Of a DNA stretch of 39,477 bases, positions 33,349-39,477 are shown in pieces. Below the pieces are notes generated by a model, which was not told the origin of the DNA, did not search any database, and saw only the letters and a program-made list of their open reading frames with translations. Numbering within the stretch: position 1 is the stretch's first letter; each line of letters begins with the position of its first letter. Source of the DNA: Sphingobacteriales bacterium (lineage in GTDB: Bacteria; Bacteroidota; Bacteroidia; Sphingobacteriales; Sphingobacteriaceae); the NCBI GenBank assembly GCA_015654985.1, contig JAATFW010000057.1:1-39477 (forward strand). Reading direction: 5' to 3'. Both the position numbers and the translations under genes were made by a program.

Positions 33349-34836
33349 CTAGTGACCTCCGGCAACAGGTTTATCAAAATCAATCCCCTGCTTTTTAAGG
33401 ATGCCGCTAACACGCCATGCATAAAATGCCAGATAAAGAAAACATACCACACCTACAAGATACGACCACTGAATACCAAGAAGGTTATCAGAAGCAAGAT
33501 ATCCCTGTAACAAGCTTATTATCCCTCCACCCATAATCATCATTACCAGATAGCTCGAACCTTCATTGGTATGCTTTCCTAGTCCGGATACAGCCAATGT
33601 AAAGATACAAGGCCATAGAGTAGAACAAAAAAGGCCTACACTGATAAAGGCATAAACACTTACCATACCCTCAGAAAGCATTCCGGTAAAAAGAGCGGCA
33701 ATTGCGATAAGCGAAAATATCAGAAGCTGCCGTGCCGGGTTCCCTTTACTTAACAGGTCGGCAATGATCAGGATCAAAATATTAAAGCCGTAAATATAAA
33801 ATGGGGTAATATCATGATTCGCAAGTTTATTGATCAGCAGAAAAACAGCAAAAGCGATATAAGGCATCACAAACCGTAAGATTTTTCTGGTTCCGTCTGA
33901 TAAGTTGAAGGCGCCTACAGAGGCAGTCCACCGGCCTATCATTAAACTTGCCCAATACAATGATACAAACGGAGCGATAAATTCAGTTGGAGTGCTGAGG
34001 TGACGCCGCATGAATTCAGGAAGGTTACTTGCTGTAGAAACCTCGACACCTACATATACGAAGATACCGACCATACCCATTACAAGCTGCGTATAGCTCA
34101 GAGCAGACTTTTTCTTTGTTTCCAGATGTTTAACCTCAACCTCAGACACATCCGTAGGTGAGCTGATCGCTACCTCTTCTTCCGTGGTGTCAATCTTATT
34201 CGGAATGGAAGAGAACAGAAAGATCACGGCTACCAGGATAAACAATGCCCCCAGAATAAGATAAGGCACCTTTACCATGCCGATACTGGGCAGATTTGCT
34301 ACTCCATTGGTACTTACCGAACCAAAAATTGCAAGGCTTACCAGAACCGGGCCAATTGTGGTTCCAAAGTTGTTAACCCCACCTGTCAGACTCAATCTTT
34401 GTGCACCGGTTTTAGGGTCGCCCATTGCAATCGCAAGCGGATTGGCAGCAGTTTGCTGCAGCGAGAACCCAAGGCCTACAATAAAAAGACCGGATATCAT
34501 CAGCAAAAACGAAGCAGTTTCGGCGGCTGGATAGAATAATAAGGTTCCCAAAGCTGAGATAACCAGGCCTACCGCAATTCCATTCCTGTATCCGATTTTA
34601 TTCAGAATATCACCGCCTGAAAATTTTGATATAGACATATAAATAATAGATCCTACTGTGTAGGCAACATAAAACGCAAAGGAAATCATTTGCGACTGCC
34701 ATTGCTCTAATTGAAGCTTTTCTTTAAAAACAGGAATCAGAATGTCGTTACTTGCAGCCACAAAGCCCCAAAAAAAGAACACAAGGACCAGCGTATATAA
34801 TGCAGATCCATAATTTTTACTTTCGCTTTTTTGCAT
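33349..34836 (-). CDS. FucP/GluP-family sugar:proton symporter (MFS)
   Basis: A 12-helix sugar transporter of the fucose/glucose-galactose permease family of the major facilitator superfamily. The ATG at 34836 (MQKSESKNYGSALYTLVLVF) is chosen; an ATG at 34863 would add nine residues. Recognisable family blocks: FFFWGFVAASNDILIPVFKE in helix 1, LFIVGLGFSLQQTAANPLAI in helix 4, RLSLTGGVNNFGTTIGPVL in helix 5, FVYVGVEVSTASNLPEFM in helix 7 and GLFCSTLWPCIFTLAVSGLG in helix 10. A charged central loop (about 220-250, TTEEEVAISSPTDVSEVEVK) separates the halves. The sugar cannot be chosen from sequence: fucose, glucose, galactose and N-acetylglucosamine are all carried by relatives. It may take up monosaccharides released by the polysaccharide loci, but it is not linked to them here. 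Confidence 0.93.
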   Translation of the reverse strand: MQKSESKNYGSALYTLVLVFFFWGFVAASNDILIPVFKEKLQLEQWQSQMISFAFYVAYTVGSIIYMSISKFSGGDILNKIGYRNGIAVGLVISALGTLLFYPAAETASFLLMISGLFIVGLGFSLQQTAANPLAIAMGDPKTGAQRLSLTGGVNNFGTTIGPVLVSLAIFGSVSTNGVANLPSIGMVKVPYLILGALFILVAVIFLFSSIPNKIDTTEEEVAISSPTDVSEVEVKHLETKKKSALSYTQLVMGMVGIFVYVGVEVSTASNLPEFMRRHLSTPTEFIAPFVSLYWASLMIGRWTASVGAFNLSDGTRKILRFVMPYIAFAVFLLINKLANHDITPFYIYGFNILILIIADLLSKGNPARQLLIFSLIAIAALFTGMLSEGMVSVYAFISVGLFCSTLWPCIFTLAVSGLGKHTNEGSSYLVMMIMGGGIISLLQGYLASDNLLGIQWSYLVGVVCFLYLAFYAWRVSGILKKQGIDFDKPVAGGH

Positions 34837-34972
34837 GTATATAATTATTGAAGCGTCTAACATAGGTATTTTTTTAAATAATCAGAAGGATCAATAAATA
34901 TTATTATAAATCATTATTTGAGGATTTTTATTCTAAAAATCGGATATTCGCAGTTCCGAACCGCAAATTTAA

Positions 34973-35602
34973 ATGCTTGAAACAATTATATCTGGTATAG
35001 GACTTGGAATAGTACTTTCTTTTGTAACGGGTCCGGTATTTTTTGCCCTGTTAAAAACCAGCATCGAAAGAGGTTTTCATGCCGGGATGTGGCTTTCGGC
35101 AGGCGTGGTAGTAAGTGATCTGATCTATGTAGGCTTAGCCCTGTATGGTTCGTCATTTATACAGTTTGAGAATCAATACCGCGTGCCAATCGGTGTTGCA
35201 GGAAGTACCATACTGGCAGGAATAGGATGCTATTACCTTTTTAAAAAAGTCAAAATTAACTATGACAACACCACATCAACCAAAAGAAATACAGGGTATT
35301 TTTTTAAGGGTTTCTTAATGTGCATTTTCAACCCGTCATTGCTGCTGTACTGGATTAGCGTTACCAGTGGTATTATCTCGGTAACAGGCGAAATCAAGGC
35401 ACGTGAGATTATTCCGTTCTTTGGGTCCATCCTTCTAACCCAATTCAGCATGGATACCTTAAAGGCCTACTACGCAAATAAACTGCGATATAAGATTAAA
35501 GAGAATACAATTACCCTGCTAAACAGAGTGGCCGGCACGCTCATCCTGATCTTTGCTCTTAAACTGATCTATAACCTGGTCTTCAATATGCCGCTGGTAT
35601 AG
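34973..35602 (+). CDS. LysE/RhtB-family amino-acid exporter
   Basis: A 209-residue membrane protein of the LysE superfamily, which exports amino acids or similar small metabolites. Seen here: MLETIISGIGLGIVLSFVTG and GPVFFALLKTSIERGFHAGM, the family's first helix pair with the GP-x-FF motif; four further hydrophobic helices including AGVVVSDLIYVGLALYG; and the FLMCIFNPSLLLYWISVTSG block, typical of the second half. The length is usual. It diverges from the sugar transporter across a 109-bp AT-rich spacer with no clear promoter box. The substrate is unknown. Confidence 0.9.
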   Translation: MLETIISGIGLGIVLSFVTGPVFFALLKTSIERGFHAGMWLSAGVVVSDLIYVGLALYGSSFIQFENQYRVPIGVAGSTILAGIGCYYLFKKVKINYDNTTSTKRNTGYFFKGFLMCIFNPSLLLYWISVTSGIISVTGEIKAREIIPFFGSILLTQFSMDTLKAYYANKLRYKIKENTITLLNRVAGTLILIFALKLIYNLVFNMPLV

Positions 35603-36140
35603 GGGTTGGGGGTTGTGAGTTGCGGGTTGTGAGTTGAAGGGGCCGGGTTGTAAGTTCTGAGGAACACCCGGGGAGAGGGGGGATGAATGTTATGGGTTAT
35701 GGGTTATAAATTATGAGTTATGGGTTTCCGGAGATTTTGCAAAAATTGACTTAAATATTCAACATATTGCGTTGCGGTACATTATGATTGCGTTGAGAAT
35801 ATGTTTTACAGCTTATTAATTATGTTGAATCTCCCGTGCGCTATGCAGTGGTTTAATTCTACCGACGCCAGAGTATTCCCGTATTTACAAATTGTAACAT
35901 ACTCATGGTTATAAGCTACACAACCACGTATTGTATATGCAGATCAGGCTTCACAAAAAAATCCATTACACTTTCAATCTTAATCTTTCAACTTTCAACC
36001 TTCAACCTTTAAACTGTACAACACATTTCCAACTCTATGATTATCAGCTATAAAAGTGTGTTGTATTTCTAAATCATTTTTTGCTAAATCGCTGGAAACC
36101 TTCAACCTTCAACCTTCAACCCTCAACCTTCAACCCACAT
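35603..36140. repeat. 538-bp non-coding spacer filled with repeats
   Basis: No gene is visible. Contents: a tandem 14-mer GGGTTGTGAGTTG(C/A) (35610-35623, 35624-35637); three TTATGGG units at 35690-35724; a nested inverted-repeat region (35757-35830) with two ATTGCGTTG copies (35766-35774, 35787-35795); TTCAACC-type runs at 35970-36007; the word AAACTGTACAACAC (36011-36024) with a 9-bp inverted repeat TACAACACA/TGTGTTGTA (36017-36025, 36057-36065); and TAAATCGCTGGAAACC (36085-36100) followed by more TTCAACC runs to 36136. The part from 36011 to about 36109 recurs at 38356-38490 on the other side of purF. Confidence 0.8.
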
Positions 36141-38042
36141 CTAGACGTACGCTCTCTGATTCTTCCCTTCCACCCAGTTCATAAAGGCGCGGTTAACTAC
36201 TTTATTACCGCCGGGGGTAGGGTAGTTTCCTGAGAAGTACCAGTCGCCCAGGTGGGCAGGGCACGCTATATGCAAATTATCGAGGGTCTGATAGATCACT
36301 TTTACCTCTGCATGAATTCCTTTGGGCGAAATGATCTGAGCAATTTTATCAGAGATTTCATCATCACTAAAGGGTTCGTAGATTGCTTTAATATAATTTT
36401 CAGCTTTCTCGTTGTCTAACTCTATGGAAGCTTTACATTTTTCATAGGTTTCCCATATGATATGTTCCCGGTCGCTTTCTTTTAATAAGGATATTGCAGC
36501 CTCAAAAGCAACAAACTCACCCATTCTCGACATATCAATGCCGTAACAATCCGGATAACGGATCTGAGGAGCAGAAGAAACAATGATGATTTTCCGGGGA
36601 TTCAGCCTGTCGAGGATCTTCAGGATACTCTGTCTTAAAGTAGTCCCCCTCACGATCGAATCATCTATTACTACCAGATTATCCTCGCCTGCTTTTACCA
36701 GGCCGTAGGTAGTATCATAAATATGCGACACCATATCCTGACGATCTGCATCCTGGGTAATAAAAGTACGGAGTTTTACATCTTTGATCGCTATTTTCTC
36801 TACTCTTGGAGCAAGACTAAGCATTTCATCGAGTTCAGCGTCAGAAATCTTATCATCCCGGTTCAGCAGGGTATCCTTCTGAAGCTGCTTAATATATTTA
36901 TGAAGACCCTCCACCATTCCATAAAAAGCCACTTCAGCAGTATTTGGAATGAAGGAAAATACGGTATTCTTAAAATCATAGCCAACTGTCTCGAGAATCT
37001 GGGGGCATAATAAACGGCCCAGATGTTTCCTTTCCCGGTAAATGGCAGCATCACTGCCCCGTGAAAAATAGATCCGTTCAAAAGAGCATGACTTCTGCTC
37101 TTCCGGCTCACGGAACTGCTCTTCAGAGATAGTGCCATTCTTCTTAATGATCAGTGCATAACCAGGCCTGATCTCTTTTACTGAACTAAACGGCACATTA
37201 AAAGCGGTCTGTATAGCCGGCCGTTCGGAAGTTACAACAGCGATCTCATCATCATAATAGTAATAAGCAGGCCTGATACCTGAAGGGTCGCGCATCACAA
37301 AAGCATCGCCATGTCCGAAAATCCCTTCTATCGTATACCCGCCGTCCCAGGTCTTTGCAGAGCGGCGAAGTATTTTGGCAACATCAATATTATCGGAAAT
37401 TAAACGGCTGATCTCGGCATTTCCAAATCCCTCGGCTTTAAAATTGTCGAAAAGGTTCTGATTTTCTGCATCCAGGAAATGTCCTATCTTCTCAAGCACG
37501 GTTACAGTATCTGCCTTTTCCTTAGGATGCTGCCCTAATTCAAATAACTGCTGAAGCAGTTCGTCAACATTGGTCATATTGAAGTTCCCGGCAATAACAA
37601 GATTTCTGCTCATCCAGTTATTCTGCCTCAGGAAAGGATGACAGTTTTCAATACTGTTTTTTCCGTGTGTACCATACCGCAGATGACCCATGAGTACCTC
37701 CCCGGTAAAGCTTATATTCTCTTTAAGCCACTCCGTATCTTCAAACAATTCCGGATTATCCTGTACACCGGCAAACTTTCTCTGTACATATTCAAAGATC
37801 TCGGAAACAGCATTAGAACCCATGGCACGATACCGGCTGATATATCTGTTGCCAGGACTAACATCCAATTTAATTGTTGCTATACCTGCACCATCCTGAC
37901 CACGGTTATGTTGTTTTTCCATCAACAGGTACAATTTGTTTAAGCCGTAAAGGGCCGTACCATATTTTTGCTGATAAAAAGAGAGGGGTTTTAAAAGACG
38001 AATGAGAGCGATGCCGCACTCATGTTTTATTGATTCACTCAT
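36141..38042 (-). CDS. purF: Amidophosphoribosyltransferase (PurF), long form
   Basis: A 633-residue enzyme for the first step of purine synthesis: glutamine plus PRPP to phosphoribosylamine. The glutaminase (Ntn hydrolase) domain begins after an eight-residue propeptide at the catalytic Cys9 (HECGIALIRL), with EKQHNRGQDGAGIATIKL and [19 protein letters not shown] as further signature pieces. The phosphoribosyltransferase domain has the PRPP loop NLVVIDDSIVRGTTLRQSI (about 455-475). At 633 residues it is roughly 130 longer than E. coli PurF; such a long form is frequent in Bacteroidota, sometimes beside a standard-length paralogue, so a second copy elsewhere is possible. A TAATTTTG promoter box lies 18-25 bases before the ATG. 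Non-coding repeat-rich spacers flank it on both sides. Confidence 0.93.
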   Translation of the reverse strand: MSESIKHECGIALIRLLKPLSFYQQKYGTALYGLNKLYLLMEKQHNRGQDGAGIATIKLDVSPGNRYISRYRAMGSNAVSEIFEYVQRKFAGVQDNPELFEDTEWLKENISFTGEVLMGHLRYGTHGKNSIENCHPFLRQNNWMSRNLVIAGNFNMTNVDELLQQLFELGQHPKEKADTVTVLEKIGHFLDAENQNLFDNFKAEGFGNAEISRLISDNIDVAKILRRSAKTWDGGYTIEGIFGHGDAFVMRDPSGIRPAYYYYDDEIAVVTSERPAIQTAFNVPFSSVKEIRPGYALIIKKNGTISEEQFREPEEQKSCSFERIYFSRGSDAAIYRERKHLGRLLCPQILETVGYDFKNTVFSFIPNTAEVAFYGMVEGLHKYIKQLQKDTLLNRDDKISDAELDEMLSLAPRVEKIAIKDVKLRTFITQDADRQDMVSHIYDTTYGLVKAGEDNLVVIDDSIVRGTTLRQSILKILDRLNPRKIIIVSSAPQIRYPDCYGIDMSRMGEFVAFEAAISLLKESDREHIIWETYEKCKASIELDNEKAENYIKAIYEPFSDDEISDKIAQIISPKGIHAEVKVIYQTLDNLHIACPAHLGDWYFSGNYPTPGGNKVVNRAFMNWVEGKNQRAYV

Positions 38043-38547
38043 GGATTATCACTGAGCAGCAAAATTAGGGTTTTTAGTCGATAGTTGAAAATGTCAAATT
38101 CGTAAATCGTACCCGGATCAGAAACCGGAGACCGGAAATCAGAGAAACCGGAAATCAGTGAAGCACGAAAATCAGTGAAGCACGAAAATTGGTGATCCTG
38201 GTGCGAAATCGAAAAACACCGTCCAACGTGCAGAAAATCCTCTTTATTATTATTATGCTGAATTTTATCCGTCAGCCTTTGTAAGACTTGTCTGTTGCCG
38301 CCTGCTGTCTGTCCCCCACCCTGCATCCAGGTATTCCCTGTCACTTTCACCCTACAAACTGTACAACACTAAGTTAAAGATCATGAGGAAACAGTACAAC
38401 TCATCCCTAACCCCATTTACTTTGACCCGCAACACAAGATGTTATATATTTAAATCAATTCCTGTTAAATCGCTGGAAACCTTCAACCTTTCACCTTTCT
38501 CCTTTCACCTTTAAGCTTTAAGCTTTTACCTTTAAGCCCCCGCAGCC
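38043..38547. repeat. 505-bp non-coding spacer with tandem and dispersed repeats
   Basis: No convincing gene; a 103-codon minus-strand frame here overlaps the tandem repeats and has no family features. Contents: a TAnnTTTG promoter box (38060-38067, minus) for purF; near-identical 16-mers ACCGGAAATCAG(A/T)GAA at 38131-38146 and 38147-38162; tandem identical 17-mers AAATCAGTGAAGCACGA at 38152-38168 and 38169-38185; and the composite element shared with the other side of purF: AAACTGTACAACAC (38356-38369) and TAAATCGCTGGAAACCTTCA, positions 38466-38490. The tail to 38536 is CTTTCACC/CTTTAAGC-type pyrimidine-rich repeats. Confidence 0.8.
38060..38067 (-). promoter_or_regulatory. Putative -7 promoter box of purF
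   Basis: TAATTTTG on the minus strand fits TAnnTTTG and lies 18-25 bases before the start codon of purF, giving a leader of about 10 bases. The nearest TTTG further upstream (38095-38098) is too far for a standard -33 box. Confidence 0.45.
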
Positions 38548-39477
38548 CTAAACCAGCAAGCCCGGAAATATCCCCCATAACAATAGCAGAAATGTTAATA
38601 CAATAATTATATACAATAAAACATTCTGTTTCTTATCTATCACAGGCTCTGTTTCAGACTGCCTGAGGAAGGCATTTAAAGGTATTTTAAAATAATAGAA
38701 TAACGAGACCACTGTAGTTACTGCTCCCGTTATAAGCATGGCAGGCAACCAGCCTGAATGGCTTGTGGAATAACCTTCAAAAACTGCCGAAAATACAAGA
38801 AATTTACCTATAAACCCGGCAAGAGGCGGGAGTCCTGTAAGCGACATCAGCACAATAACAAAACACACCATTTCTACCTTAAGGAACTTGCCAAGTCCCC
38901 TGTATTCTTTAACGGTAACGGCTCCGGTCAGATCCTCAATCCTTCCGGCAAGCATGAAAGCCGCCATATTCATCACAGCATAAATTAAAAGATAAAAAAG
39001 CATTGCCTTAATTCCATTACCGGAATTGGCAATTACGGCCATCATAATAAAACCAGTATGGCCAATAGAAGAATAAGCAAGCATCCTTTTAATATTATTC
39101 TGCCAGACAGCAATAAAATTGCCGGCGATCATAGAAAGAATAGCAACAGCCGACAAAACACTTACAAAATCAAAAACATGCTGCGGCTGAACTTCAGTCT
39201 TATATGACGTAAATGCCCACAGAAAGCGTATCAGAATTGCAAAACCCGCTATTTTAGGTCCTGTAGACAAAAATGCCGTAACCGGGACCGGGGCCCCTTC
39301 ATATACATCAGGGCTCCAGAAATGCAGGGGGACAAATGAAAGTTTGAACCCGATACCAACCAATACCAGTACAATAGCAATTCCGCTGACAGTTGCAGGC
39401 ATCTGTCCTAACCGCACCAGGAATTCAGCGTCATAAAGATTAAGTGTACCTGTAAAAGCATACAATAACGACATTCC
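38548..39477 (-). CDS. nuoN: NADH-quinone oxidoreductase subunit N (NuoN), partial, N-terminus outside window
   Basis: The C-terminal 309 or so codons of the NuoN antiporter-like membrane subunit of respiratory complex I, which helps couple quinone reduction to proton pumping. The frame is open to the right window edge; the Met at 39474 is internal. Recognisable blocks: SLLYAFTGTLNLYDAEF, LVGIGFKLSFVPLHFWSPDV and YEGAPVPVTAFLSTGPKIAG (with the conserved Lys and Glu region), NNIKRMLAYSSIGHTGFIMM, and MSLTGLPPLAGFIGKFLVFS, all in the order of the family, with membrane helices throughout. NuoN is normally the last gene of the nuo operon, so the rest of the operon should lie to the right on the minus strand. 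It ends at 38548 before the repeat-rich spacer. Confidence 0.95.
   Translation of the reverse strand, partial: GMSLLYAFTGTLNLYDAEFLVRLGQMPATVSGIAIVLVLVGIGFKLSFVPLHFWSPDVYEGAPVPVTAFLSTGPKIAGFAILIRFLWAFTSYKTEVQPQHVFDFVSVLSAVAILSMIAGNFIAVWQNNIKRMLAYSSIGHTGFIMMAVIANSGNGIKAMLFYLLIYAVMNMAAFMLAGRIEDLTGAVTVKEYRGLGKFLKVEMVCFVIVLMSLTGLPPLAGFIGKFLVFSAVFEGYSTSHSGWLPAMLITGAVTTVVSLFYYFKIPLNAFLRQSETEPVIDKKQNVLLYIIIVLTFLLLLWGIFPGLLV

Noticed and set aside
33054-33398. 114-codon plus-strand frame over the deaminase gene
   Set aside because: Antisense shadow of the dCMP-deaminase-like gene, which has all zinc-site motifs.
36011-36136. CRISPR-like appearance of the repeated TTCAACC stretch
   Set aside because: Units are 7 bases and contiguous, with no unique spacers of constant length and no cas genes.
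38039-38350. 103-codon minus-strand frame upstream of purF
   Set aside because: It runs through the tandem 16- and 17-mer repeats, its translation is low-complexity with repeated SDF-type pieces, and it overlaps the purF promoter and start.

Overview
The window looks like a chromosomal segment of a Bacteroidota bacterium, most likely a Sphingobacteriaceae relative (Pedobacter-like). Family-level evidence: two SusC-type outer-membrane receptors and a SusD lipoprotein, a hybrid two-component regulator, a FecR/ECF sigma pair with a STN-bearing receptor, a long-form PurF, a single-chain L-serine dehydratase, a small histone-H1-like protein, and several TAnnTTTG promoter boxes. The species cannot be named from sequence alone.

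Layout. 1-6635: a SusC-like receptor (cut by the window start) diverges from a 1383-residue hybrid sensor/regulator (HTCS). 6636-12550: a patch of accessory and decaying material. It holds a DinB-like protein, a giant propeller histidine kinase without its own output domain, what looks like the relic of a response regulator just behind that kinase, an AbiEii-like nucleotidyltransferase overlapping a DUF6922-type partner, and a truncated lipoprotein. 12607-22600 (all minus strand): a complete import locus in transcription order ECF sigma, FecR anti-sigma, STN-type SusC, SusD, and a secreted pectinesterase-like beta-helix protein whose active site appears altered. 22886-28784: a small iron-permease-family protein, a membrane histidine kinase with a PAS domain, an e(P4)-type acid phosphatase lipoprotein, a YtxH stress protein, an Rrf2 regulator with three cysteines, a histone-H1-like protein and L-serine dehydratase. 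28899-31058: a DsbD system split into two genes. 31536-34863: a hypothetical protein / SelW-like / PNPOx-like plus-strand cluster, a dCMP-deaminase-like enzyme and a FucP-family sugar transporter. 34973-39477: a LysE exporter, PurF, and the 3' part of nuoN, separated by long non-coding spacers packed with repeats.

How the parts work together. The two import loci use different control logic. The first receptor lacks a STN domain and sits opposite an HTCS, so it is probably switched on by a periplasmic breakdown product. The second has a STN domain plus FecR and ECF sigma, so it is probably switched on by substrate binding at the outer membrane.

The least-explained material is: the altered pectinesterase-like enzyme; the propeller kinase with a KP-rich N-terminus and a decayed partner; the AbiEii/DUF6922 pair; a 39-bp intergenic element present twice 5 kb apart; and a composite repeat on both sides of purF. 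I found no rRNA, tRNA, CRISPR array, insertion sequence or complete prophage. All similarity statements are from recognition by eye; no searches were run.
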